64,000 nt of DNA from assembly GCA_021399435.1 (NCBI GenBank), contig JAJTUP010000020.1, forward strand, positions 558,001 to 622,000, in the 5' to 3' direction. Shown piece after piece: positions 24,007 to 34,931 of the stretch (its first letter is position 1; each line of letters opens with the position of its first letter). A program made the translations under genes and the position numbers. The notes under the pieces were generated by a model. The model was not told where the DNA came from. It searched no databases and saw nothing but the letters and a program-made list of their open reading frames with translations. Source of the DNA: Diaporthe sp. PMI_573. Its lineage: Eukaryota > Ascomycota > Sordariomycetes > Diaporthales > Diaporthaceae.

Positions 24007-25524
24007 ATGTTTTACAACAAATTCACCACCACAGTCAAGAGACAGAGGTGGCTACTCCTAGCAATTCTGGTCCAGCCACTTCGAGTCGTCTGCCACGGCT
24101 GGTCCATTATTGATATCAACCGAGATCAGAGTCATGATGTCGAGCGAGATGTTTGCATCGTGAGTGGAGGAGCAAGCGGAGCTCATGCTGCGGTTTCACT
24201 CGTGGATCTGAACAAGACTGTTGTCGTGATCGATCGTCAGGCCCAACTTGGAGGTGCCACTCAAACATACATCGATCCAGAGACTGAAGCGACGGTGGAC
24301 ATCGGAGTAGTTGTCTATCAGCCATTCACCGTCGTGCAGGACTTTTTCGACAAGTTCCAGATACCTTTGATCAACACTTCGACCGTGGAGATTAATCTGC
24401 CAGGGCAGCCACCCAACCCCTCTTTGCCCGCGCCGTTATTCAACACCATTCGGAAGAACGCAGATTTTCGGGATGGCTCTACTATATCGCGGACAGATTT
24501 TGGTGATGCACAGGATGCTTTTTCACGGATGGCCGAAGTGCTGTCCCAATACGCCTACATCTTAGAGGGATACGATCTTCCAGATCCGGTGCCAGAAGAC
24601 CTGTACCTGCCCTTTGGTGCCTTCGTTGATAAGTACAACCTGTCTGCCGCTGTCCCAATTACATACGCAGTCGCGCAAGGAACCGGGAGCTTGCTCAACA
24701 TGCCAACCATCAATGCCGTCAAATACTTCAACATGGGAGACATCCAGGCCTTAACCAGTGGGTACCTCACATCAGCCAAGGGGAACAACTCGGAGCTCTA
24801 TCACAAGGCCGCCGAATATTTAGGAGCAGAAAATATCATGCTCGAGTCCACGATCATCTCTACCCAACGCCAGAACACAAGATCTGGCCGAGCCGAGCTC
24901 CTCGTCTCTAGTCGTGACGACGGTGTACGATTTCTTTCGTGCGCTCAGGTCCTTCTGACTATCCCTCCCACCCTATCCAACCTCGCCGGCTGGGATCTCA
25001 CGCAACAAGAGCGCGCGGTCTTCTCGCAGTACCAGACAGCAAATGGGTACTGGACCGGGCTGGTCCGCGGCATCGGCATGAACGAGACCATCAGCTTCGA
25101 CAATGCTGCGGTCAATATGCCCTTCAATATTCCCGTGCTTCCAGCGCTGTATCATGTCGCACCTTTAGGCACCTTGGATGACGTGTGGTGGATCAAGTTC
25201 GGGTCGGACGTCCCGACCCTAACGGATGAGCAGGTCCGAGCGTATGCTACTCGTCAAATCCAGACATTACAGAAGGCCCAGGGATTTCCCGTTACTGATC
25301 CAGAGTGGTTGATTCTCAAATCCCATTCGCCATTCCATCTACAAGTGGCATCCGAGGCGATTCGGGATGGGTTCTTCGCAGATTTGTCGGCCCTGCAAGG
25401 GGGTCTGGATGGGACTATGTTCTACAGCGGCGCCGCTTTCCATACTCACTACAGCGCCTTCTTGTGGCGCTATAACCATGACGTTGTGATCCCCAAGATT
25501 GTGGGCTGGGCCGGAAGAATCTGA
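24007..25524 (+). CDS. Secreted FAD-dependent amine-oxidase-like protein
   Basis: A single exon of about 505 residues, starting at the first in-frame ATG at 24007. A basic N-terminus followed by LLLAILVQPLRVV suggests a signal peptide. The mature protein begins with a dinucleotide-binding fold, VCIVSGGASGAHAAVSL at about residues 50-66, then LGGATQTY, as in the fungal group that includes beta-cyclopiazonate-dehydrogenase-like proteins. The C-terminus shows MFYSGAAFHTHYSAFLWRYN, which fits the FAD-closing motif. The reaction is probably a flavin-dependent oxidation; the substrate is unknown. It runs in the same direction as the upstream FAD-linked oxidase with 0.9 kb between, so the two are separately promoted. 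Confidence 0.82.
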   Translation: MFYNKFTTTVKRQRWLLLAILVQPLRVVCHGWSIIDINRDQSHDVERDVCIVSGGASGAHAAVSLVDLNKTVVVIDRQAQLGGATQTYIDPETEATVDIGVVVYQPFTVVQDFFDKFQIPLINTSTVEINLPGQPPNPSLPAPLFNTIRKNADFRDGSTISRTDFGDAQDAFSRMAEVLSQYAYILEGYDLPDPVPEDLYLPFGAFVDKYNLSAAVPITYAVAQGTGSLLNMPTINAVKYFNMGDIQALTSGYLTSAKGNNSELYHKAAEYLGAENIMLESTIISTQRQNTRSGRAELLVSSRDDGVRFLSCAQVLLTIPPTLSNLAGWDLTQQERAVFSQYQTANGYWTGLVRGIGMNETISFDNAAVNMPFNIPVLPALYHVAPLGTLDDVWWIKFGSDVPTLTDEQVRAYATRQIQTLQKAQGFPVTDPEWLILKSHSPFHLQVASEAIRDGFFADLSALQGGLDGTMFYSGAAFHTHYSAFLWRYNHDVVIPKIVGWAGRI

Positions 25525-26308
25525 TAGTCTGGGCTGCACTAATGTCTTCACGATGTATCACAGCAGCTATAGGTAGTCCGGTTCCATTGCTGCATTGAAG
25601 TGGTCCACCAAGTTGATACATAATATATACGTAGATAAACACGTCGCTAATATCTCCAGAGAGCTTGTAGAACTTGAATCTACCAAAAGCTCTCACATGA
25701 GTACCTATAAACGAAGACCTGTACACAGTCTTCCAGTAGTTATCTTGAAGAGGTACATGCACATACGACTATTTAGCTCTGTTTTGTTGGTGATACCATC
25801 ATTCTATTGTAGAACCAGCTCAACGTTGGACCTGGCAGCTAGCGGGTTCATCGAGTGCTCAAAAGGCCGTGACGTTTCGGCAATATCAAAATGACTGGCA
25901 GGCCCTGCATTGCAACTCTGGTTACAATATTGCTGTAAGAAAGGTAGACCGTGTACCGTTATGAAGCTTTGAGTAATGAGAGAAGGCCCAACAAGAAAGT
26001 AGAAAAAAGGGGGGGGGGATGTGCACTTGTTTTAACGATGCGTTTTCACATCGGGGCTTCCAAGGTGGTTTGGTCCAAGAGGATTGGCCCCGGGACCGCA
26101 CACCTAGTTTTACGTCCGACACCACACGGCGCACTCAGAGATAACCCATAAGGGTAATATACAGTGTGGTGTGCCGCCAAGCCCTGGCACAAGAAAGTAG
26201 AAGAAAGACTGATAAATATTTCAGCTCCTATCATGAATCCGAGCAGAGAACATCGAATAGAGCAAGTTGACTGGATTTCTGACTTTAGAAATAGAGCGTA
26301 CAGCGCTC
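25525..26308. other. Intergenic, low-complexity tracts
   Basis: No gene recognised. An A-run followed by a run of nine or ten G bases lies near 26004-26019. The rest is 3' flank of the amine-oxidase-like gene and of the minus-strand gene at 26309. Confidence 0.4.
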
Positions 26309-27227
26309 CTATTTATGTACACCGGATCTCCACAATATCGGAGCCCCGTGCCCGTGACGGCTCTGAACCTTCATATCACCAAGCCTCTCCGCCAAGTCCG
26401 CCGCTTGGTCCGGCTCTGAGCCTGAGTCGTCCGAATCGCTCGAACTGCCAAAGTCCCAGGTCGCTTCGTCTACAGACACCGCGTTTGATTCCTCTACTCG
26501 AAGCCTCCATTCCTCTCTAGATGCCGCATCTTGCGTCACGGCCCTGTATACCTCAAGCTGTTTCTCCAGAGGCTCCAGCATGGCCCACCTCTGCACCACC
26601 ACCCCCCTTTTTACCGGACGGCCGCCTTCAAACTGAGGGTCTATTATCCATCCGGACTTGGGTTGCCGGTAGCCCAAGCGGCCCGGATGATAGAAAGAGT
26701 AGGGGACGTTTAGTAACAAGTGTCTCAGTTTAATGGTGTCTGGCTCGCTTGAGTTGGCAAATGCCGCAGTGAAAATGGTCGCTATATTCCCCGTGGGAGG
26801 GAGCACCGGTCGAGTTCGGCAACAGCTATTGCGGGACGATGGTTGGCGTCAGTTTCCTTTATGTCGCCCAGGCTAAGTGAATCAAGGTACTCTGCGTAAG
26901 CTGGGGACAGCATGAATGTCCTAAGAGACGTCTCGTCGGCCCAGACTTAAAAGCCTGATTAGTCATTCCAAAGTCTTCGCGGAAACGGTTTTAACTGAAC
27001 TTACTTGTACACAAGAGAACCTCATCGGGATTGTCAACTCCTCTCCCTGATTGTAAATATCGATACCCAGGAACAGACTCAAGACATTGTATTGTCGAGG
27101 CAAGTTCGACTTTTGCACGGAATCTGATCGGTGTTCCATAAGGAGCTCTCTGGCCGGGGAACCTGCATCTTGTCAAGCCGGCGATATCTGTTCGCTTCAA
27201 CGGTAGGTTTGACTTTTTTCTAGCCAT
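26309..27227 (-). CDS. Unrecognised protein, alpha/beta-barrel-like (possible ABM fold)
   Basis: A three-exon model, 27227-27005, 26945-26891 and 26825-26309, gives about 264 residues in frame. I do not recognise the family with certainty. The first part, with SVPGYRYLQSGRGVDNPDEV then SLRTFMLSPAY, resembles the dimeric alpha/beta-barrel (antibiotic biosynthesis monooxygenase-like) pattern. A second similar unit may follow GNIATIFTAAF. The C-terminal tail is rich in serine and aspartate. Intron 2 (26890-26826, donor GTACCT, acceptor AATAG) is uncertain: the frame also stays open into it for another 28 codons in coding-like sequence, and a single-base frameshift would then be needed to rejoin. 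So it is either a normal gene or a recently broken one. Confidence 0.45.
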
Positions 27228-27700
27228 TGATGTTTGCGCTTGTAAGTCGTCGTGCGAGGGGATGGGAACTGTGGCTGGTACGACGATGAATGCAAGGAAG
27301 TTGGTGGGAGCTTTGAGAGTGATCAGATTTATATAGAAGGTCCCTGGAATAGTGGGCTTGCATGTACGTACATGAGGACTGGCTTTCATATTTAGGCAGC
27401 CAACTGGAGCCGATACCCACTTGACTGCAGATTGTGGCATGACTTCAGCAGAACATGCATGTGCCAACTACGACCTCTTCGGTATCCAAAGGATAATATC
27501 GGCTGAGTATCTGGATAACTCGATTTTTCAGTGCACAGAGGCGCCCCGAATGTATCACAGAAGATAGTTGCTAATAACTCTCCGCGTTGTATCTCATCGC
27601 GTTGGCTACAGGCATATGACGGCCGAACGCAAGCGTCTTCGAAAAGAAAGAAGTCAAGGAACCACGGTCAGAACACAACCTTTCGAGAATTTCAAGGCCT

Positions 27701-28250
27701 TATTGAGACATTTTACGTCGGACCCCTCGCTGAAATTCCATTTGTCCTTTTGGCGATACCATGACCACAGCTAACAACTCGTAATTCTCAGATTCGCCCA
27801 TCTAGTCGTGGGTTCATACAAACCGCAACCGTGTCCATAGAAAGCCGGACTTGGCCGGACTTGCTGTCGCGTTTGAGTCGAATAATTCAGAACTGACTCA
27901 CAAGCTTTGTCGATACTTTTGAAGCCACCACTTTTGATAGTATGGAAGGTCTCATGTAGAAGCGTCGAGTTTTGTGGAAGCATGCTCGGCAATGGTGTGC
28001 GCCACACGAATGCATCACGCTCGCAGTCCTTCGTCCTTACCTAACTCTCAGGTAACTGGGCGATATCTTTGGTATCTAAGAATGCGTCTGGACACAGCGT
28101 CACAAGACTCAGGGCTGGGGACTGTTCGGAATTATATATGCCGCCCCCTTGAGTAAATAGGACATCTGAAGTCGTTTCCTTAGAAGTGGGGTCGTTGACG
28201 CAGTACTGGCCGGCATTTTTACGCTTGTGGATTCGTAGCAATTCATCAAA
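27701..28250 (-). pseudogene. Broken M35-like (aspzincin/lysine-specific) zinc peptidase
   Basis: The minus strand holds pieces of a fungal zinc peptidase. VTLCPDAFLD is followed downstream by LLHETFHTI, an HExxH zinc site. Further on, IDKA-YG is joined across a likely GTGAGT intron, and SENYELLAVVM resembles the family's C-terminal helix. At least two lesions break it. A TAG at 28043-28041 interrupts an otherwise continuous frame just before the HExxH exon. After the intron the YG frame and the SENY frame differ by one base. A TAA near 28262 may be another stop if the gene extended further upstream. The 3' end is the TAA at 27703-27701. Upstream exons may reach about 28580 but are not clear. 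A functional product is unlikely. Confidence 0.5.
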
Positions 28251-28988
28251 TTCAAACAGAAGTGCACCTTATCTGCTTCTACGACGTTTCTGTAAAGCAT
28301 CCCAATGGTCTGCGATACACCGTGAATCAATACATCTCCACTGCTGGCGTCCCGTGCTGTGGCGTGTATATCGTGCCCCACTCCAGAGGGTCAGATTGAG
28401 TCGCAGTGAAAGGCTCGACATTGTGGTCTCCAGTGTCCCTTGAAAGCAGAAGAGAACCACGTCGAGTTTGCTTTGGCTCCTGGCGTTAGAATTTGTACTC
28501 AAGCACATGCTGCCGTCTGCACACGAGTGTCTATTTAAATCTAGCTTCATAGCTCGGGCTCCCTGCTCGTACAGATAATGCATTTCTCATTTGCGTTATT
28601 CCCAATCCATAAATGGAGCTCGTTATATAACGAAGTTGGGGTGACTATATAGAATCCATTGCCTGGGACGTCGTCAGTGAATGTGGGGAGGAGTATGATG
28701 CCGCGTAAATACCCCGCAGAGCCTCCCGCAGCGAGGAGGTGGGGCTTTTGATACCATACATGCCGAAGTGATTCCGCTGCCAATTTTCCCGCATAACTTA
28801 ACCCCGATGATTCCGGAGACCTTGACAAGACCATTACCACCGCGGAGTCTCATTCATCCCTCGTGTGACGACCGAACTGTTCTGTGCTCGATTTCCCCCC
28901 CACATATCTCGTCCCCCCCCTCCAGGGCATTCAGTTATATCCGAATCTTGGGGAGAATCCCGCGTTGTGGAACCTTCACCAAGCCCGA
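28251..28988. other. Region upstream of the regulator; possible peptidase remnant
   Basis: Minus-strand frames here may be decayed 5' exons of the peptidase pseudogene; none is convincing. The plus strand near 28880-28988 is the leader of the Zn2Cys6 gene and is C-rich. Confidence 0.35.
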
Positions 28989-31502
28989 ATGAGCACCCCG
29001 GCAAGGGAGTCCGACGGCGATGGCGACGCAACTCCGGCCCCCTCAATCACACCAAGATCACCTGTGCCTTCTACCTCGGTTGCAGCACCAGTCTCAGGGT
29101 CGAACTCCACCCCGGGCACGGCATCAAGGCCAGGCCGTGGTCGAGGCTTTGCCCATGGATCAGCCTCAGTCTCGGCATCCTTGTCCGCCCGAAAGGCACG
29201 CCGGTACGGATTTGCCTGCCTGAGCTGCAAATCTCGAAAGGTCAAGTGTGACGGGAATCGGCCTCTCTGCACTGGTTGTCGACGGTCCGGAGAAGAATGT
29301 CAGTGGCCGACTCAAACATCCGCAGAGTCGAGGCTGCGGGAAGCCAACGCTCGCATTCGGCATCTGGAGGCTTCCATAAGAAACCCTGACCACCAACACG
29401 ACCAGGCTTCTTCTGCATCCCCCGGCACGGGTGCCCAGCCCGGTCCGGACCCGGCATATACGCCACGCACGAACGCTACATCGGGCCGAAGCAATGGTCA
29501 GTCCATCGACGGAAGTCGGCCTGCCGCCGGTGCCAATGCCGACTCGGAAGGCTCAATGTGGTTCCAGGTCGGTCTCGGCGAGGATGGGACAGTCATCTAC
29601 AACGGCCCGACAAGCCGCTTCCATGCCGGTTCACTCGAGGAGAATAATCTTACAGAGGCCGGCCAGGAGAGCGATCCGAGGAGGGCACACGTGGAGATTC
29701 TGCAGTCCCAGTACGCATTGATGGACTCTGTCTGGCTGCCCCTGATTGCCGCGAAACCAGTTATGAACGGCACCGGTGTGGAGACAACCGTAGGCATGGC
29801 TCTCCTAGATATCTACTGGTCATGGCTGCATCCACTCCACTGTTGTGTCTATCGACCCATCCTCATGATGGATCTAGCCTTGGGAGGCCCTTACTGCTCC
29901 GACTTCTTGTTGCTGTGTATCTTCGCACTGGCTGCGAGGCACCTGCCCGAACAGAATGGCAGCTTGCAAAACGTCGGAAAAGGTGAGCACTACATAGCTC
30001 GCGCTCGCGAGTTGTTGCTGGAAGAGATGGCGGCGACAAGACCTGCGATAGCAACAATACAAGGTCTATTGATCCTTGGTGGGCGACAATGTGCCGTGGG
30101 AAGAAGCTCCGAGGGGTGGCTCTACACAGGCATGGCTATCCGGATGATGAAGGACATCGGTCTCCATCTGGACATTGCGAAACTATCCACTTTGGAGAAA
30201 TGGACGCCTGCCGAGATCGAAACGCGTAAAAGGCTTTACAACTCTGCATACATATGGGACAAAACGTTGAGCCTGGCCCTGGGTCGGCCCCCTTCCTTGA
30301 CGAGACGGCCGTATCCCCCACATGAGATACTAGACAAGGCGGATGATGAGCGCTTATGGAAGCCCGTTCATGCCTTTGAGGTTTCTGCTGAGAGTTTCGT
30401 GGAACTACCTGGCTGGACCACGTCGACCTTCTGTGCCTTCTGCCAACTTCATGAGGTCACAACAGATATGATGTTGCTTTTCTCTGCTGTGCCGCAGCCC
30501 GACGATTTCGCGTCGCAGATTGAAGACCTTGACGAGAGAATCTGTCAGTGGTATGAAAAGATCCCGGGTCCATTAAAGATGGAGGATCTTGCAGGCTTGG
30601 AGCAGAGCCCCCCGCCGCACATTGTGTCACTCAAGTAAGTTTCGCCCGCTTTTACCCGCGCGTGATTGCGATGAAACTCCAAGCTGATAATGGACAGTCT
30701 CCTATACCACGCCCTACATATCTTGTTGAGGAGGCCGTATCTAAGCTCGGCAAGTAGAGATCCCGGGGACCGCAACATCAAATCTTGCATTGAGCACTCG
30801 AAGAAAGTTCACGCAATACATTCCTTGTACTCACGGACATTCCCCCACCGTCTGATGACTTATCAAGTTAGCTATTGCATATACACAGCTGCCACAGTTG
30901 AGAGCGAAGAGTTGAAGCGTGCGTCGACACAGAAAGAGAGGGAAGACGCGGCGACAAGATTAGCAGCAGCGTTCCGGATCCTTCAGCAGGAGGCCTCTCA
31001 CACTCCCGGGAGCGGACGAAGCCTTGAGACGATCCGTAGACTCTTGAGCACTGGCCCGCCGCGGGCCACGAACGTTGGATCGAATTCTGACCATAACCAA
31101 CCACCTACCTTAGGTCAAATCAATCAGGGAAATGAGGCAAATCAGCATCAATTGGAGAATCTTGGCCCACGAAATGGGGGGAATGGACCAGAACAGACAA
31201 CTGATACTGGACACCGTCTCCTGTCAACATCTGTCCAGTCTACCTCTTACAACCACAACAACAATGGCAACAATAGCAGCGGCCACCCCCGACTCGCATC
31301 CGGCGTCAACCCGTCCGTATATGAAAGTTCCTTCCTCTCAATGGACGTCTCCGCCTGGGATGACGAGTTCAGTCTTGGTGGAACAGACACCGGTGCTGGG
31401 TTCCATCCCGATGCCTTTCCCTGGGGTGTTGCAGGTCCTGTCCTGCGAAACCCAGGCTCCTCCTCCTTTGCAAGCAACGGAGTAGTGTGGCCTCCGATCT
31501 GA
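28989..31502 (+). CDS. Zn2Cys6 transcription factor with fungal-specific domain
   Basis: Two exons, 28989-30634 and 30698-31502, encode about 816 residues. I start at ATG 28989, which gives a Ser/Pro-rich leader before the DNA-binding domain. The zinc cluster is Cys77, 80, 87, 94, 97 and 104 with spacing CX2CX6CX6CX2CX6C. A short coiled-coil-like linker, LREANARIRHLEASI, follows. The fungal-specific regulatory domain runs from about residue 240 to 560, with YWSWLHPLHCCVYRPILMMD and GRSSEGWLYTGMAIRMMKDIG. The C-terminal 200 residues are Asn/Gly/Ser-rich. It resembles NirA-type activators in organisation. It is a nuclear regulator, and its place in the middle of the region makes it a candidate pathway activator, though targets are unknown. 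Confidence 0.9.
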
Positions 31503-31934
31503 CAATCCGAAGGTTTGCTATGGACGAGATGATTTTACGCCCACATAAAATGGGGCTATCTTACCCCAGGCCTGAGGAATCTGATGACGTGGTGCAACAA
31601 TCTTGGTCACGTTCCGCCAAGCATGGTTCGGATTCACGGTCGGCCTACAGATTCCTCGGGATTTAAAGCCGAGCCACGACCTGCGATTACCGACGCCAAG
31701 CAACCAACGACGATGGCAACAATAAAATCGACAACGGGATGACCGAATTAACGAAAAATTCGGGGAGGGAACGAATCGGACCCATTGTACTGGATTCTGA
31801 CGAGGTGGGGTAATGTCAAAGTTTTAAAGTAGTATTTAAGCAGGAGTGTGCGTTGGCTGTTCAGAAGGCACAGGATGCGACAAGACAACGAGCAGTGCTG
31901 CTAAGTCGTGTAATGCCACTTATCTTTTACATCT

Positions 31935-33308
31935 ATGGTCATGTCTCAGCGCACTCTGGGATGCATTCGGCTTGTTGTGGCGGCATGTCTTTACGGCGTT
32001 GCGTTTCTCCCACTTTCTGAAACCGCTGCTCTTCCTTCGGCTGCTTTACAAAGGCGTGCCGAGGTACCTTCCTCGGTATTCGAAGTGCCCTCAAGTGTGC
32101 GGAACGTCTTCCCGGCTGCCAACTTCAACCGTGATGTCACAACCAACTGGTGGGACACGGAGATCCTTGATGGCCAGTCATCGGAGGCAGCATCTGACTT
32201 GACTGGGTTGCTGGGGAATGCCTCATTTATCGTGCTGGACCGGGACTTCTATCAGGTAAGCGTCAAACAACCTCCCCTTCAAAATGCAAGAAAGGTCCCT
32301 GACGATATGCTACCCTAGCTACTGGAGGATGAAGAAGGAAATATCTCGGCCACGTTAGAGAAAGTCTTCGAGTTCCCTCCTGGCCCTTCATTCGCTACGC
32401 GGATAGTGCACGACGGCACAGTCTACTCGCCTGAGTGTGACTGCATCTTCTTCGCCGAGCTGCATCCGCCCAAGGCAGGGTTCTCAGCCGATGCGATGCC
32501 GTGGGTCTGGCGCGTTAGCAACCTTAACACGACCACCCCGACTACGGAGAAGGTCTACCCATCCCCATCGCTCACGATGGCCAACGGCGCCTACTACCAC
32601 AACGGCAGCGTCTACTGGGCGCAGGAGGGCAACTACACGACACCGGGTGGCATCGTGCGTATGAACCCGGTGACGCTGCAGACCGAGGTGGTCCTCAACA
32701 ACTTCATGGGTCACCGCTTCAACAGCCCCAACGACGTCGTGATCACCCGCCGGGGAGTCGTCTACTTCACCGACGGCTACTACGGCTTCGACAACTTCAA
32801 CGACACCCTCCATCCCGAACTCGCCAACGGCCTGTGGCGCTGGGACATGGGCGGGACCAACAACCTGCGCATGGTAGCCGGCGCCGCAGGAGGCCCGTTC
32901 GTGAACCCCAACGGCGTAGCACTCAACCTCGCCGAGGACAGGATCTACGTCACGAACCGGGGCAACGCGTCCGACAACCCGGCGGGAGGCCGCACCATCT
33001 ACGAGTTTGAGCTGCATGACGACGACGACGACGGCGCGGGGGTCCCGGTGCGCGGGGGCGACGTATTCGCGTATGCCGATGCTGGGTTCCCGGACGGCGT
33101 CAAGCTCGACAGGGACGGGAGGGTCTACGGGGGCGTGACTGGCGGTGTGTCCGTGTTCGACCGTTCTGGGAAGCAGCTTGGTCTGATCAAGGTTGCGGAC
33201 GGCGACGTCGCGGTGAATATGGTGTGGGTCGAAAACTGGTTGTATATTGCCGGGAGGGATTATCTCTACCGTGTTCAACTGAACACCGGCGGCGCGCAGA
33301 CGTTTTAG
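31935..33308 (+). CDS. Secreted SMP-30/gluconolactonase-like beta-propeller
   Basis: Two exons, 31935-32255 and 32319-33308, encode about 436 residues; a second ATG at 31941 could also serve. The N-terminus has a signal peptide (LVVAACLYGVAFLPL). Propeller motifs typical of SMP-30/LRE-like proteins are seen: FNSPNDVVITRRGVVYFTD, PNGVALNLAEDRIYVTN and FPDGVKLDRDGRVYGG. These hold the usual Asn and Asp metal ligands. Family members hydrolyse lactones or act on related esters with a divalent metal. Several NxT/S sites fit secretion. It lies 0.4 kb downstream of the Zn2Cys6 regulator on the same strand and 0.3 kb before a cyclase-family hydrolase. Its GC content in exon 2 is distinctly higher than in its surroundings. 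Confidence 0.87.
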
Positions 33309-33625
33309 TTGTATTTTCTTTGATCAGAGCATCAGATCTCTGCATTCCATGCGGAGAATTTTAAAAGTTCTAGAACCTGGCAATATCCGCGTTACTGTGG
33401 GCTCCTGCATTCGGGAATAATACCGCAGTCCTCGGTATCAAAAGCCGGCAGGCTGATTACCGGGATCCCCTGCCAGGAGAGGAACAACCCGTGCTGCTAT
33501 GCACAACGGCAATCGGATTGTAACATCTGGAAAGCCTTCCCTCGACCACTCGGCAGTTCCTTCTAAGGGTATCTATAAAAATTCTTGAATGACTATATGC
33601 ACTTCACATCGATATCATAGACACC
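33309..33625. promoter_or_regulatory. Promoter of the cyclase-family gene
   Basis: A TATAAAAA sequence at 33574-33581 lies about 45 bases before the ATG of the next gene. Nothing else is recognised. Confidence 0.5.
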
Positions 33626-34859
33626 ATGGGCAGTATTTCTCCAATAAACGACGCATCAGCAGGCGAGCGGCCGAGCTTCCCTGACTTGCCCCTTCGCAAG
33701 GGTGACCCGAAGGCATCGGCATGGGGATTATGGGGTGATGATGACGAGTTGGGCACCTTGAACTTGCTTAAACCATCAGTTGTCAAGTCTGCCGCGGCTG
33801 AGGTCGTGACAGGAGAGACAGTCGCTTTGAAGTAAGTCTCCAAAATTCTGTTTGTCTTTCATCGTGTTGGTAGATAGATGCTTTGCTATCCAGACACCGC
33901 CCAAACCCAGTATCTGTGCAGTATAATGCCAACAATTGATCCGCCTCCCAGCCTCCCCCTGACTGCGTTTGTACAACCAATGAATCCTGTTCGGAAGCCG
34001 TGCTCCCACAACATCATCGCAAAGGGAAAGTCTAACGACGACGTGGTTGGTACTATTCCTCCCCGCCAATCGCATTCAGCAGGGTCTGATTTATATGCTT
34101 GTGTTCTTAGCTGGATATCAACACCCAGGGCTCAAGCCATTGGGACGGCCCCAGGCATTTTCCATACCAGGACACTCTCCAATACTACAACGGAGTAACC
34201 CAAGATGATATATCAGGTCCCACAGCCAACGCTAAAATCGGGATCCAGAGTAACATCAACTCCTTGAACTTGTGTGTACAAACATGAATACTGACGCATG
34301 GCGTCTAGATATTGCCAAGAAGACCATCACTAGCCGAGGTGTTCTTCTTGACTGGTTCTCTTGGGCAGCCGAGCAGGGAATCGAGATCGACCACTTCGCT
34401 TCCCACGGAATTCCCCTTTCCCAGCTTCAAGCCGTAGCGGCCGCCCAGCGGGTCCACTTCCACCAGGGAGATATTCTCCTGATCCGCACCGGGTGGCTTG
34501 TGGCATACTACGGGCTTTCGGAGGGACAGAAAGCCGCGCTCCCCTATCGGCCCGTGCGATCGAGTTGCGGCGTCGAGGCGAGCGAGGACGCCATCCGCTG
34601 GCACTGGGACAACGCCTTCGCGGCCGTCGCCTCGGACACTGTGGCGTACGAGGCCTGGCCCAGCCCGAGACCGTGGGGCGTGAGCATGCACGAGGTGTTC
34701 CTCGGAGGATGGGGAATGCCGATCGGGGAGAGCTTCGACCTTGAGGGGCTGGCTGTGAAGTGTAGGGCGCTGCAGAGGTGGTCGTTCATGTTTGTTAGTG
34801 TGCCGCTTGATGTGCCAGGGGGCGTGGCGAGCCCGCCGTCTGCTGTAGCAATCTTCTGA
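33626..34859 (+). CDS. Cyclase-family metal hydrolase (kynurenine formamidase-like)
   Basis: Four exons, 33626-33831, 33922-34045, 34111-34249 and 34309-34859, encode about 339 residues. The second donor may instead be at 34043, which would drop one residue. The family signature is LDINTQGSSHWDGPRHFPYQ at about residues 111-130; His120, Asp122 and His126 are the expected metal ligands. Later motifs are RGVLLDW, then HQGDILLIRTGW. The N-terminal WGDDDELGTLNLL is characteristic of fungal members. Proteins of this fold hydrolyse amides or act on cyclic compounds. No signal peptide is present, so it is probably cytosolic. It follows the SMP-30-like gene on the same strand, suggesting a paired hydrolytic step, but that is inference. 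Confidence 0.87.
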
Positions 34860-34931
34860 TTGCATTCGTTGAGATTATAGTCATGAAGACACTACACTGA
34901 GTGAGCCATTTAAATGAATTTCAAACTGTTT

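Noticed and set aside
32484..33278. 264-codon minus-strand frame inside the SMP-30-like gene
   Set aside because: It is the mirror of a GC-rich, strongly codon-biased real exon; its His/Val-rich translation has no domain.
34305..34865. 186-codon minus-strand frame inside the cyclase-family gene
   Set aside because: Shadow of the real fourth exon, which carries family motifs.
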